Assembly: GCF_017591425.1 (NCBI RefSeq)
Contig: NW_024466416.1
Coordinates: 310,001-374,000, forward strand
Length of the DNA stretch: 64,000 nucleotides
Reading direction: 5' to 3'
Source of the DNA: Ochotona curzoniae
Lineage: Eukaryota > Chordata > Mammalia > Lagomorpha > Ochotonidae
Shown: one piece after another, positions 12,835-23,790 of the stretch
Numbering within the stretch: the stretch's first letter is position 1
How the letters are laid out: each line of letters opens with the position of its first letter
The notes under the pieces: generated by a model
Told to the model about the DNA's origin: nothing
The model's input: only the letters and a program-made list of their open reading frames with translations
Databases searched by the model: none
Made by a program: the position numbers and the translations under genes

Positions 12835-13345
12835 GAGCAACAGAAAGAGCCATGGATTCAGAATCAAAAGACCTGATTTAAGGCCAGCCCGGAAGTCTAG
12901 TAGCTAACGTCCTTGCCTTGTAAGCGCCAGGATTCCATATGAATGCCAATTTGCATCCCTTCTGCTCCACTTCCCTTCTAACTTCCTGCTTGTGGCTGGG
13001 AAAGCAGTAGAGGATGGCCCAAAGACTAGGGACCCTGTACCCCTACACCCTGGAAACCCAGAACAAGTTCATGGCTTCTGGCTCCTGGCTTCAGATCAGG
13101 CCATTGCGGCCACTTGGGAAGTGAACCAGCAGATGGAAGATCTTTCTCTCTGTCTCACCTTCTCTCTGTAAATCTGACTTTCCAATAAAAAATAAATAAA
13201 TCTTTAAAAAAAAAAAAAGATTCCATTTCGAGTCCAAATTCCATCAGCAGGGCAAGCCAAGGAACCTCTTATAAGCCAGTTTACCCTTGTGTAAAATGGG
13301 AATAACCTCTGATGTTTCTCATGAAAATACTGAAAGGTGTCCTAT
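12835..13345 (+). repeat. MIR split by a SINE
   Basis: 'agagccatggattcagaatcaaaagacctg' (MIR head region) lies left of the SINE at 12882-13218. 'ccagtttacccttgtgtaaaatgggaataa' (MIR centre) lies right of it. Confidence 0.7.
12882..13218 (+). repeat. C-type SINE
   Basis: Plus-strand copy with 'aggccagcccggaagtctagtagc' head and 'aaaaataaataaatctttaaaa' tail, inserted into the MIR. Confidence 0.9.
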
Positions 13346-15006
13346 AAAATCACCTAGGAAACCATAACATGCCATACAAATTCCTGAGAGCAGTATCTGT
13401 GAGGATCTCTGAACTCCCAGAGGACACCTTTCATCAATCCAGGAATTTATACCTGTCTTCTCCTAGCCTCCCCACACCCAGATTCCAATCTTCATATCCT
13501 TGAATTCACAGAAGTAGCTCATCAACTAAACCTTACAAAGTCAAGTGTGCTAAATCCCAAACTCCATGGAGATAAGAAGGGAAGCAGGGTAGCATTTCAA
13601 CTCTGTCGATATGTCTCAGTCCTCCCCCTTCTAGGGTCACACTGCAGACAGGTTAATAGATGGTGGTGGAAGGGTGCATCAAATCCACATGATCCCTTGA
13701 GGGGCTGCCTGTCCATTTGGGAGTTCAGACGCAATACAGAGATTAATATTTGAGAAAGAGAGATTATATGCAATTTAGGCCACAACTCCACAGCCCAATG
13801 GAAATTAGCGTGGATAACCAAAGGTTAACTGGACAGGTAAAAAACAGGTAAAAAAATTGCTCCCTGCAATGATTTTTCTTATCTCTGCAATAATACTTTA
13901 TACAAGCCCAATTTTTTCATTTGCTTCTTCAGTTTTGTAATTTCCCATCTTGCCTATCCTTTTAGGAAATATGCAACACCCATAAAACATAAAACACCCC
14001 CCTCAGGATTCTCAAGGAGGGAAGGGCTAGGAGGTGGGAGGGTGAAAAGGCAGATACTCCACAAAGTTGTTCCAATCCTTTGAAGGGAAGAATTATAATC
14101 ACACTGTAATGTTGCCAGCAATGGGACGAGTAGAGGACCTCGTGGGGGGAGGGGTGTCATGTGCTCTGACTATGAGGGCCAGTGCCTCTGCCCATCAAGT
14201 CTAAGAGACCAAAACAATTCCTTCCGGCACTCAGCAGAGGGAAGATCCATTTTGCAGAGTCAAGCTTATTAAGAACGGCTTGGAAGATTAAACCTAGAGC
14301 ATCAGCCAGTTGGCAGTTCTCAATTTAAACCCCAAGCTGGGAGGGGAGGAAATTCTAAAGTGGCCTAAGCAGTTTGGGGCCAAATGAGCTACTGGTTTTA
14401 AAAAAATCCAGACCTTCATAGGTGGCAAAGGCTGTTTTCTGTCCCATCTTAAGAGAACATCCTCCCCATTCTAGACATGGGATCCACCCCTCTGCCAAGC
14501 CCCACCATTCCATAACAACCAGCTTGGTAGAGGCCCACGCCCCTGCCAGGCCCTTCCCCCAGCAGCTCCAATACCTAAAGCCGGTCGCCATCCACCACAA
14601 GGGGCTCACGTGCCAAAGCCTGTGTCTCCCTCCTACCCCTGGGCTGGCAAGTAGAGACCCAAATCAGCCTCTACCCTGGAAAAGCCAAAAGCCACTGAAA
14701 CCATTTCCCCCCACCACCACTCCCCTTCCTCTCTCAGAGCGTCCCTGTTTATTGCTTCTATTCAAAAGACACTCGATGAGGGGCTACGTTTTGAACGAGG
14801 ACACACACAGAAGGAACACAAACACACATGCGGACAGTCCCCGGAGACCAATGCGGCTAGCCCACCATTCCCACACAGAGCCGTTTTCTGCAACCCTTTC
14901 ACAAAATGCAACGCCCTTCCCCCTCCCAGCCTTCCCTCAGCCAGGCTGAAAAAAAAAAAAAGAAAAAAGAAAAGAAAAAGAAAACCCAAACGCTCAGCAC
15001 ACCTAC

Positions 15007-15038
15007 CTGTCTATGCTCTGGGGCAATCTTACACTCAT
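15007..15038 (-). CDS. ARHGEF11: ARHGEF11 (PDZ-RhoGEF) first coding exon, partial CDS
   Basis: Read on the minus strand, 15038-15007 encodes M-S-V-R-L-P-Q-S-I-D plus two bases of an Arg codon. It then meets a strong splice donor, AG|GTAGGTG. This is the known N-terminus of ARHGEF11 (MSVRLPQSIDR) as I recall it. The protein is a Rho guanine-nucleotide exchange factor with PDZ, RGS-like, DH and PH domains that links G-alpha-12/13 and plexin-B receptors to RhoA at the cell cortex. All of those domains lie in later exons, left of this window. The start is supported by an A at -3 and an in-frame upstream TAA at 15090-15092. Confidence 0.92.
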
Positions 15039-16130
15039 GGTTTCTCGTTGTCTCCACGGTTCCAGAATCCCGCAGCCTTGGTGTCTTGATTAGGACTGGC
15101 CCACTCACAATTTTCAAGACAAGTGAGAGGACGCCTCCCAACTTGAAGACTGAAAAAATGTTTTTTCTTCCAGTTCTCAGGACCCTGGCAACTGAAGCTC
15201 CACTCTACTTCTACCAGTTAACATGGTCTGCTTTCTTCCTCCCCACCCCCCACCCCCCTAAAAAAAAAAAAAGAGAGAAAGAAAAAGAGGAAAAACTATG
15301 ACCTTCTTGGAAACCAAAAACCTCACCGCAAACCTCTTCAAGGTTAGCACTAGGAGCTAAAAAATGAATCACAGAAAGAATGCGCCTTCAAAATATGTCT
15401 TCATTGCAACGCACAGATAACTAGCATCCTTTTAATCCAGTTTCCCCAGCTGTCCTTCTGTTGGCAAGGCAGCCTGAAGCTCTGAAGGGGGAAAAAAATA
15501 ATTTTCTGGTCTTCAATGCTTAAGATGATAACAGCAAATATATTTGAGGCATGGAAGGTAAAAAAAAAAATAAAAAAGAATAAATCCAAAACAGCACTTC
15601 AAAAAAAAATCTTCCAGCTGATTTAAACAGTAAAAAAAATAATAATAAATAAAGCCATACAATAGTATGTACACAACAGCACTCCTTCCAAGTCCAGTGC
15701 AACCTTGGGACCAAAATTTGTGAATTCACTTTAAAAAAAAAGCTTTTACATGAAAGGTTTTGAAATTCTGAAATGAGCCAATATGCAAATCCCACACAGG
15801 AACAACAACAAAAAAATCACAGAACACCTGAAATGCAACGTTTTCTACCTTTAAGATGGTAGCATTAACCACAAACCAAAGCAAATCCCTGAAAATATCC
15901 TCTCCCTTTCTTTTGCCTTTAAACTTGCAGGTTCCTCCACTTAGCCCAGCCTGATTCGCAGACCCAGCCTGCGTTCGGCCTTTTTCTGAAAGAAAATTTC
16001 CTGAGTTACTTCTGCTGTTTTGCTCCTCCACATCCAGGCTCCGAAAATTTCTGTCGCCTCAGCCTCCATGAAACAGAGATTTCGCTTCCTCCCGTTCCCC
16101 CTTCTCCTCTGTCTCTCTCCTCGCTCAGAT
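15039..16130 (-). other. ARHGEF11: ARHGEF11 5' leader region (extent uncertain)
   Basis: The sequence between the start codon and the CpG island should hold the 5' untranslated part of exon 1. I see no obvious splice acceptor just upstream of the ATG, so a long unspliced leader is possible, but the start site cannot be placed by eye. It contains A-rich tracts at 15259-15271 and 15555-15660, and an upstream 101-codon open frame (16031-15726). Confidence 0.5.
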
Positions 16131-16635
16131 CTCGCCCGGCCAGAAAAACTGCTCCTTATGATTCGTTTGGATTATTATTGTGGATTGTAGTTCCGAACGG
16201 GCTCTTCCTGCAGACCAGCCTCCTGGAAAAATCCGGCCGTCTCGTTGCTCTCGGCCTCCGTGCTGCCTTCCTTTCCGCCCCTCGCCTATTCTCACAGGCA
16301 GGAGCCCACCGCGCCTCGCGCAGGACGCCGGCCGGGCCTCCGGCTCCCGGCCCCGCTCGCCCGCTCGCCCGCCCGCCCGCTCGCCCGACCGCCGTGCTCC
16401 GGCCTCGGCGGCCGCTCGGGACTCCCGGCTCAGGCGTAGCTGGTGGGAAGGACGACGGCAGGCCGGCACGAGCGGGCGTCCGACTCCCGGCGTCGCGGCC
16501 GCGCTCGCCTCCTTCCGGGCCCCTTCCCCCTCGGCTCGCCGCTCGCTCGGGCGCAGGCCCGGCCGGCCGCCCCCTCCCCGCGCTCCCCTCCCTCCTCCTT
16601 CCCCGCGAGCCTTTCTCCTTCCCTCGCTTCGGCGG

Positions 16636-16645
16636 GGGGCGGGGC
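16636..16645. promoter_or_regulatory. GC box (Sp1/KLF-type site)
   Basis: GGGGCGGGGC inside the CpG island is a perfect Sp1-family core. It lies 7 bp before the CTC trinucleotide tract. Confidence 0.6.
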
Positions 16646-16651
16646 CGCAGG

Positions 16652-16684
16652 CTCCTCCTCCTCCTCCTCCTCCTCCTCCTCCTC
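16652..16684 (+). repeat. (CTC)11 trinucleotide repeat in CpG island
   Basis: Eleven uninterrupted CTC units (GAG on the ARHGEF11 strand). It may be polymorphic in length; whether it is transcribed depends on the start site used. Confidence 0.9.
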
Positions 16685-17682
16685 GTCGCCGCGCCGCCCG
16701 CCGGCCTTTCCCCTCACGCTGCGGCGGCCGGGAACGGGAGCGGGAAGCCGGCCGCCCTTCTCCTGCCGGGCCCGGCCGCCGGGGTTGCCGCGGCTGCCGC
16801 CCGCCTGCCCGCCTGCCCGCCACTCGCTAGGCCCCACGGTGGCCCTGGCCCCCTGCGACCCTTTTCCGCCGTCCCCTGGGCAGGTTCCCTCCGCGGCACC
16901 ACAGACGCCGGCCCTGCCCCTCAGCACCGCCTAGCTGGTCTCTGCCGGCTCCGACGGATCCCCGGCTCGGCCTAGTCCTGCCCTGACCCCTGCAAGGAAC
17001 CCCGCGCGCTCCTTGCCGCCTTTTCTGTCGCTTCCCTTTGTTTTATTTTGTTTGTTTGTTTTGGCCCTTCTCGCGGCGTCGGCGCCCCTCGCCCTTGCCC
17101 TGGTGTAGGGTCTTTACCTGTTTGCCCTCACTGACTTCACCTTCTCACCACCTCTCATCACCTCTCCTCTAACCTTATGGTTAAAAAAAAAAAAAAAAAA
17201 AGCCTGCCGCCGCCTTTCTCCTGGGTGTTAGGAGCTTGACTGTGGCCCTTGCCGAGGTAACACCCGCTACTGCAGGCAGAGCCTTGATTCTGGGTCGTGT
17301 TTCTGCACTACAGAGCTGCGCCGATTGACCTATGAAAACCGACAGAGCAGCCTTCCTAACACAAATCTGTTCGTAACCTGCCTTGTAGAGTCAAAGTCTG
17401 TAAAGCTTCCCAAAGTAACAGACCGTAGTCAGAGGGTCTTGAACATTACAGTTACAAATAAAGCCGAAAGAAGACTTCTTAGGACTGGAAATGACCTCTG
17501 GGAACTGCCATTATAAAATACTGGCCGTGGTGTGTTTGCCTACGTTCCTTCCTTCCCACCATCTAGACTGTTCTTGAGAATGCGCCTATCTTATGTGCAT
17601 GTAAATTTACCACTTAGACCTTGGTGAAATTCTGAGAGACCCTCACAGGGTTAGAAGGAGTGGGTATAGAAATAGCTGTAGG

Positions 17683-17998
17683 AGGGCCCAGCATAGTGGC
17701 TCAAATAGCTAATTCTCCCTCTTCAAGCACAGGGATCCCATATTGGCCCAGCTGCCCCACTTCCCATGCAGCTCCCTGCTTGGGGCCTGGGAAAGCAGTT
17801 GAGGATGGCCCAAAGCCTTAGGACCTGCACCCATGTGAGAGACCAGGAGGAGGCTCCTGGCTCCTGGCTTCGGATCAGCTTGGCTTTGACTGTTATGGTC
17901 ATTTGGGGAGTAAACCAGCAAATGGAAGCTCTTTCTCTCTGTCTTGCCTTGTCTTTGTACATCTGCCTTCCCAGTAAAAACAAAATAAAATCTTTGTT
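17683..17998 (+). repeat. C-type SINE
   Basis: Starts 'gggcccagcatagtggctc' and ends 'aaaacaaaataaaatctttg'. The head is shortened relative to consensus. Confidence 0.88.
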
Positions 17999-18587
17999 AA
18001 AAATAGCAAAAGGAAAAAGAAAACTACTAAGTATCTATGACCTTCTATGAGCCAGGAGCTTTCCCTAAATTGCATAAGGTGAGAATCACCAAACCTGCTG
18101 CCTGCAGCCCACCTCCAGCAACCCCTAGGAAGCAACTCAAAGACAAAGGTTCTGGCCTGAATTTGAAGCTGCAGTCCAAATTGCTGCTGAATGAGCCCTC
18201 TACGGAAGCATTCTCATGAATGTGGTGACTGACCAGTGGTAGCCAAGCCATTTTTTAAAATGTCTTCTTAATAGTTACATGCCCTAATGTGAAAATATGA
18301 AAAGGTAGAAATAAAAATGAATTTTTTTTTCAATCATAAGTTACTAATGGCTGTCATAACTAGAAAAGATAACTTGTCAGAGAATAGCACATTCAACTGG
18401 AAAAAGTGTGTCCTGGATAGCATCTACTAAATCACGAGACACCAACCATGTGAATGTTTTTAACTGAGATTCAAAAAGTCAACTTGCCTTTTAAGTCAAC
18501 AATCTAACTGATTGGAAGATGCTGCGTCTTATCATGAGTTGAGACCCATGAGAAACTTCATTTAGATTTTAAAAATAGATCTAGCAG

Positions 18588-18858
18588 CAGGTATTTGGTG
18601 CAGCTGTTAGGACACTGCCCTGGGTTCCCGTCCTGGCTCTGCTTCCTAGGCCAGCTTCCTGCTAATGTGCTGAAGCAGGAGGTGATTGCCCAAGTACTTG
18701 GGTCCCTTCCACCAATGTTGGAAACCCAGATTGAGTTTCAGGCTCCTGGCTTCAGCCTGCCCAGCCCTGGCAGTTATGGGCATTTGAGAAATGTACCAGG
18801 AGATGGAAGATCCTATTGCTCTGTTGTCTTTAAAACAAACAGCAATCTTTAAAAAAAA
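18588..18858 (+). repeat. Old diverged SINE
   Basis: Head 'tttggtgcagctgttaggacactgcc', body 'aatgtgctgaagcaggaggtgat', end 'aatctttaaaaaa'. It belongs to the older CSINE-like layer that lacks the 'cgaggacggcc' motif. Confidence 0.7.
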
Positions 18859-19892
18859 TTCTTTTTAAATTTTGTGTCCTGTTATTTCAAGTGTGCAGAC
18901 GAAAGTTTTAAAAGGTGAAAGACATTGCTTATGGTAATGAAAAAGTCACAATATGGAACCATTTCCAGTCATCCATTTAAAAAATGATTTCTCTGTAAAG
19001 CATGTGTCTTTAGAAAAGCAGTGGCTTTCTCAACCTTCAGTAGATTGTCACCTGCACTTTGTGGGGGGCAGATTAGGTAGATTTGGGGTTAGTATATGTT
19101 AGGCAGCATCCTCTTGACAGCTGTTCCTCAGTGTCCAACACTGAGATAAAAACGTGTATCTCTGTGCTCAGAATCTCACTTTGGACTGTTCCTGGGAATT
19201 TGACAAGCTGCAGAATGAAACCTGTCATGGTCCTTCTCCCTGTCTTTCCAAAGGTTTATAAAGTTTGTGGCATTTCACAGGCTTGTTTTCCTCCAGTGGG
19301 TGGCATACATTGGGAGGAAAATCAGTGCCAACTATGGTCTGCAAGGGCTACCTCTGGTTCCTGGAAACTTCTTGCACACTGTGTGTGACAGATGATCTCC
19401 GACACAGTGACTGAGAGTGTTAGGTCACCAGCATTAGTAAAGCCTAAATAACTAGCTTTGCTATAAATACTAAGATGAGTACATCCGCAAATATTTTCAG
19501 TGTGCACGCCAAGGCAACTCCTTACACACCCCGCTTTGAAGACTGTGGGTGTGGCTTCAGCAGGATCAAGTTCCTTGAGGTCAGCTGGCCATTTATGTGA
19601 ATGGTAAACCCCACTTGAGAAAACAAAATACAGCAATTTATGCTCAAGACAGACTAAAGAATTTGGAGGCAGCTTTTGACCAAGGAGAAGAGTGCTGCTA
19701 GAAAAAGATTTCCAAGAACTGGGTTTGTTTGGGACTGTGTCCCTTTCTAGTCTGTTGGATCGTGAGAATTTAGTAAACTTGAGCCTGTGATCAGTAAACT
19801 GTAGGATGGGCAGAAAAATCATGATAAATACTGGGAAGTGTCATCCTGAGTCAACATAGTCCTTTTAACTTTCTATAAAACTCGATTTGGGC

Positions 19893-20209
19893 TGGGCCCG
19901 GCAGTGTGGCTTAGCGGCTGGGGTCCTCGCTTAGAACACACGAGGATCCCATTTGGGTGCCAGTTCTAATCCCTGCAGTTCCCTGCTTATGGCCTGGGAA
20001 AACAGTCGAGGATGGCCCAAAGCCTTGGGACCCTGCACCCGTGTGGGAGACCCGGAAGAGGCTCTGGACTCCTGGCTTCAGATTGGCTCAGCTCCAGCCG
20101 TTGTGGTCACTTGGGGAGTGAATCGTCGGATGGAAGATCTTCCTCTCTGTCTCTCCTCCTCTCTGTATATCTGACTTTGTAATAAAAATAAATGAATCTT
20201 TTAAAAAAA
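19893..20209 (+). repeat. C-type SINE
   Basis: Near-consensus plus-strand copy, 'gggcccggcagtgtggcttagcgg' to 'aaataaatgaatctttt', lacking a short piece after the B box. Confidence 0.9.
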
Positions 20210-20477
20210 GGAGTAATAGAGTCCAGGTTGCAGTCATCACCAGGTTCCATGATGCTATCAAGGGATTAGGCTTGCAAAACACAATTGTCCCTAAAGAGAT
20301 GATAGTGTTACCATTCATTGGAGACAACTGACTTCTTTATTGGAGATAACTGATTTCTGTGAATCCTTTATCAGTTGGGCAGGTAACACTGAGAGACTTC
20401 CTTAAGATATTAAGAAAATTGGTTTTTTTTGTTTGTTTGTTTGTTAAGAATTGTTTATCTGAAAAGCAGAGTTGAAG

Positions 20478-20640
20478 AAGCTGACCCTATGGCACAGTGG
20501 GTATAGTCACCACTGCCTGAAGTGCCAGTATTCCATGTGAGTGCTGGTTTGAGTCCTGACTGCTTAACTTTGATCCACGTCCCTGCTACCATGACTGGGA
20601 AAGCAGTGGATGATGGCTCAAGAACTTGGGCATCTGTACC
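20478..20640 (+). repeat. SINE 5' half, interrupted by a provirus
   Basis: The left half of an older SINE ends at 'catctgtacc' exactly where the 5' LTR begins. The right half resumes after the 3' LTR, at about 22689-22856, with 'tgggtacatgggagacccaaaag'. A clean target-site duplication is not visible ('tgtacc' against 'tgtggg'). Confidence 0.8.
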
Positions 20641-20934
20641 TGTAGGAGGACATTGTGAGCCTGGAAGGTCAGCCAGCACAGGTTTGCAGTTCATTGGACA
20701 GTATTTGCATGACAACAACCAAATGGCTACCTTTGGTATAAACAGCATGTAAATGAGAACACCTGGTGGGATATACAAAACAAAAGGAATTCCAATCAAG
20801 AGAGGGAAACAGTATGGACTCTCAGTGTATAAAGTCGGATGCCCCTAATAAACTTCGGCTTTGACCATCAGTCAGGGTCCACGCGTGTTATTATCGGCTC
20901 CATGCACCAAGTCCGTCGCTGCAGGACAGCGACA
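20641..20934 (+). repeat. 5' LTR
   Basis: Starts TGTAGGAGG and ends GCGACA (TG...CA ends). It has a TATA-like TATAAA at 20828-20833 and AATAAA at 20847-20852, unusually close together. Nearly identical to 22395-22688. Confidence 0.92.
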
Positions 20935-20936
20935 AG

Positions 20937-20954
20937 TGGCGTCTGAACAGGGAC
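20937..20954 (+). promoter_or_regulatory. Primer-binding site, tRNA-Lys3-like
   Basis: TGGCGTCTGAACAGGGAC matches the tRNA-Lys(UUU) 3'-end complement at 16 of 18 positions. Position and spacing two bases after the LTR fit. Confidence 0.8.
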
Positions 20955-21011
20955 TTGAAAGAAGAAGAGAAAGTGCAGCGGAGACCCCCACAGGAAGTGG
21001 TGAGTGGGACA

Positions 21012-21527
21012 ATGGGCCAGAACCAGTGTAAGGCACAGTCATTTATCTCTCTTGTGCAGAATTTTTTAGTGAAAAGTGGAGCAAAGATAACTAGGCAGCA
21101 ATTGCGTTCTTATTTAGAGCTTATTGGTGAATATAATCGTTGGTTTCCAGATGAATGGACACTAGAAACTGGATTTAAGAATTTTACTCAGAAAAATGCT
21201 GAAAAGGCCAGAAGGATAGAAGATATTCAAGTTCGTTTTTGGATTATATCAGCTTTAATTAGAGCTGTTATCAAAATTTTAGAAGGGGAATCTGCAAGAA
21301 ACTCCTTTAAGAGGAGACACCCCCAAAATGTAGCCAAAAAAGAAGTGTTTCATAATACGGACAAGGAAGAAAGAGAAAGGGAACTCTTAAGAGGTCTACC
21401 TAACAGGAAAGGATGTTGTAATATGGCTAAAAAAGAAACATCTCATAGCACAGGTGAGGAGGACCATAACCCGACTGCCGAGGGGATTACAAGGAAGGTG
21501 AATGCACTTGGAGGCCGAGAACTCTGA
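21012..21527 (+). CDS. Endogenous retroviral gag, matrix-like ORF (171 codons)
   Basis: An open frame beginning M-G-Q, with Gly2 available for myristoylation, followed by a helical, basic and aromatic-rich region with a W-F-P motif near residue 38. This layout is typical of the betaretroviral MA (p10-type) domain at the start of Gag. After about residue 90 it turns into a charged Lys/Arg/Glu-rich tail, and there is no capsid, nucleocapsid or protease sequence. I chose the ATG at 21012 because it gives the MGQ start; the frame is also open upstream to 20955. It is a provirus remnant with no evidence of host use. Expression and function are unknown. Confidence 0.65.
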   Translation: MGQNQCKAQSFISLVQNFLVKSGAKITRQQLRSYLELIGEYNRWFPDEWTLETGFKNFTQKNAEKARRIEDIQVRFWIISALIRAVIKILEGESARNSFKRRHPQNVAKKEVFHNTDKEERERELLRGLPNRKGCCNMAKKETSHSTGEEDHNPTAEGITRKVNALGGREL

Positions 21528-22380
21528 GGTCAGTCCTTTCCTATTGAATTTCCCACACGGGATTGAAGCAGCCCAGTTCCCTCGTGATAGGGCCTGGTGA
21601 CATTGGAACTTCAGCCAGGAGCCCCGGGTGGCACTCAGAGACAAGTGGACTCAGAGGAGGAGCTTGCTCTAGTTCTTACCTAGCTCCAGCCGTGGTTCCC
21701 AGCCCTCTCTTACACCGACCATCAGGGTTGCTTGTGAGCCCCAAAATTATTTTAGATACTAGAGACTAATAAAGGTCAGCTAACTGATAATCACCCAACT
21801 TGTACCTAACTGATCAGGCTACAGAGAGACATGGATATAGAATATTTGGAACAGTCAGAACAAAGGCCATTAACTTATAATCGCTCAGCCTGTACTTACT
21901 GGTCAGGCTCCCTATTTGCTTTTCATGGACTTTACTAGGTTAGGATATAGAGTTTAATTCTTCCTCATTCACTAGGTTGTTGGAGATTTCCCTACTCACC
22001 TGCCTAACACTTTTCTATGATTTGGTAGAATTATAAGACTGTTTTGATTATCCTAAATGCATAGAATCTATAAAATCACACTTCAATTATATAAATGGCA
22101 AGGCTTAAATTGTAAGTTGGGATTCTCCCCAAAACTTTCATCGACTGTTAATACTAACTGTATAGAAACTATGATGTTAAGTTTATACTCAGTTGTTACA
22201 TATGATGGATGTTAACTGTTCACTGTCCCTGTGCAACTCTGATTTAGGTTAAATTCAAAAACCTGTTAGCTTGGGAGAAATTATAGCTGTTAATATATAT
22301 AACATTGTTTCTCCCCATTCTTCTGCTCTTCCAAGAGCATGTTCCCCCAGCTACAAGTTTCAGGCTTAATTTTATAAAAC
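21528..22380 (+). other. Provirus internal region without recognised genes
   Basis: About 850 bp between the gag-like stop and the purine tract, AT-rich with no long frame. No reverse transcriptase, protease or envelope motif was recognised. Confidence 0.6.
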
Positions 22381-22394
22381 ACAGAAGGGGGATT
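22381..22394 (+). promoter_or_regulatory. Polypurine tract
   Basis: The purine run 'agaaggggga' directly precedes the 3' LTR, the usual place for plus-strand priming. Confidence 0.75.
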
Positions 22395-22688
22395 TGTAGG
22401 AGGACATTGTGAGCCTGGAAGATCAGCCAGCACAGGTTTGCAGTTCATTGGACAGTATTTGCATGACAACAACCAAATGGCTACCTTTGGTATAAATAGC
22501 ATGTAAATGAGAACACCTGGTGGGATATACAAAACAAAAGGAATTCCAATCAAGAGAGGGAAACAGTATGGACTCTCAGTGTATAAAGTCGGATGCCCCT
22601 AATAAACTTCGGCTTTGACCATCAGTCAGGGTCCACGCATGTTATTATCGGCTCCGTGCACCAAGTCTGTTGCTGCGGGACAGCGACA
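22395..22688 (+). repeat. 3' LTR
   Basis: Same 294 bp length and ends as the 5' LTR. Confidence 0.92.
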
Positions 22689-22789
22689 TGTGGGTACATG
22701 GGAGACCCAAAAGAAGCCCCTGGCTCCTGGCTTTGGACCAGCCCATTTCTAGCTATTACAGCCATTTGGGGAGTGAACCAGTGAATATA

Positions 22790-22791
<2 letters not shown>

Positions 22792-22826
<35 letters not shown>
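22792..22826 (+). repeat. (CT)n microsatellite in the SINE pyrimidine block
   Basis: About 16 CT dinucleotides grown from the SINE's natural 'ctctctgtctctc' stretch. Confidence 0.9.
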
Positions 22827-22829
<3 letters not shown>

Positions 22830-22859
22830 GTAATTCTGCCTTTAAAATAAATATTTTCT

Positions 22860-23190
22860 GGGGCCTGGCACAGTAGCCTAGCAGCTAAAGTCCTCACCTC
22901 GCCTTGAACACTCCAGGATCCCATATAGGCGTTAGTTCTAGTCTCGGCAGCTCCATTTCCTATCCAGCTCCCTGCCTGTGGCCTGGGAAAACAGTCGAGG
23001 ATGGCCCAAAGCCTTGGGACCCTGCACCCGTGTGGGAGACCCGGAAGAGGCTCTGGACTCCTGGTTTCGGATTGGCTCAGCTCCAGCTGTTGCAGTTGCT
23101 TGGGGAATAAATCAACGGACAGAAGATCTTCCTCTATCCTCCTTTCCGTATACCTGACTTTCCAATAACATTCAAATAAATCTTTAAAAA
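22860..23190 (+). repeat. C-type SINE
   Basis: 'ggggcctggcacagtagcctagcagc' to 'ttcaaataaatcttta'. It sits directly after the tail of the provirus-split SINE. Confidence 0.9.
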
Positions 23191-23194
23191 TATT

Positions 23195-23484
23195 TTTTAA
23201 AAGGCAGAATTATAAACAGAGCATTCTTCCATCTGCTGATTCACTCCCCAGACAACCTCAACGTCTGTACTGGGCCAGGCTGAAACCAGGAATTTCATCC
23301 AAGTTTCCCACATGGATGCAGGTCCCCAAGCACCCAGGCGGGCCATCTTCTTCTGCTTTCCTTTGCACATTAGCATGGAATTTTATTGAAAGTAGAGCAG
23401 CCAGGACTCAAACCAGTGCTCAAATGGGATAGCAGTGTTAAAGTGGCAGTTTCGTCTGCTAGGTATGCCACAATACCAGTCTTC
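23195..23484 (-). repeat. Old SINE, antisense
   Basis: 'aaaggcagaattataaacagag', 'catctgctgattcactccccagac', 'ggtatgccacaataccagt' are the antisense landmarks of the older SINE layer. It abuts the previous SINE tail to tail. Confidence 0.75.
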
Positions 23485-23654
23485 TGAGAAAATCTTATGA
23501 CTTTTTTTCGGTGATTTAGATTTCTCTAGAATGCTTTCGCTAGCCAGACTAACTTCTTGTGAGAAATTTCATTTCATTGTCACTCGGAATGCTGTGTTCA
23601 TTTGACCTATTGAGCTGCCAACAAAATTTCAATGTGACATAATGTAACACCAAA

Positions 23655-23790
23655 AATGGATATAGTGCTTACTATGTAACACACTCTTCTAAGCAAATTA
23701 CTAGTATCAACCACTTGTTCCTCACAAAAGCCTTTTGAGGTAGACATGATTATCATTTCTATTTTCAGAGGCAAAATAGGCCCAGGGCCT
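23655..23790 (-). repeat. MIR fragment, antisense
   Basis: 'cacaaaagccttttgaggtagacatgattatc' then 'tattttcagaggcaaaatagg' is the complementary MIR core. Confidence 0.7.

Larger units (their letters stand above)
1..15006 (-). other. ARHGEF11: ARHGEF11 intron 1, 5' portion
   Basis: Everything left of the exon 1 splice donor is intron 1 of ARHGEF11, which runs off the left edge; no second exon is recognisable. The content is mostly interspersed repeats listed separately. Stretches 1086-2065, 5835-6360, 7250-7922, 8960-9470 and 13350-15006 show no gene. The last of these is largely single-copy and would be the place to look for promoter-proximal intronic enhancers. The assignment rests on the exon at 15007-15038. 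Confidence 0.8.
16130..17110 (-). promoter_or_regulatory. ARHGEF11: CpG-island promoter of ARHGEF11
   Basis: This is the only dense CpG cluster in the first 58 kb, with uninterrupted CG-rich text, no TATA box near the expected start, and GC boxes. Its position just upstream of the ARHGEF11 start exon fits a housekeeping-type, dispersed-start promoter firing leftward. Divergent rightward transcription is possible but not shown. Several long open frames overlap here in all frames; they reflect GC bias and lack of stops, not genes. Confidence 0.85.
20641..22688 (+). mobile_element. Compact class II-like (betaretroviral) provirus, non-autonomous
   Basis: Two 294 bp LTRs in direct orientation bound 1460 bp of internal sequence. 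A primer-binding site follows the 5' LTR by two bases, and a purine tract precedes the 3' LTR. The LTRs differ at 7 positions by my count (about 2.4%), all transitions, indicating a fairly recent insertion. Only a gag-like matrix frame is present. There is no space for pol or env, so any mobility would have needed proteins from elsewhere. This is an old genomic copy, described only. Confidence 0.88.

Noticed and set aside
14422..14949. 175-codon plus-strand frame in ARHGEF11 intron 1
   Set aside because: Proline-rich chance frame with no splice signals or family match.
16125..16975. Overlapping open frames of 160-265 codons on both strands in the CpG island
   Set aside because: They overlap in many frames, are dominated by Arg/Pro/Ala/Gly from GC-rich repeats, and match no family. 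The lack of stops follows from base composition.
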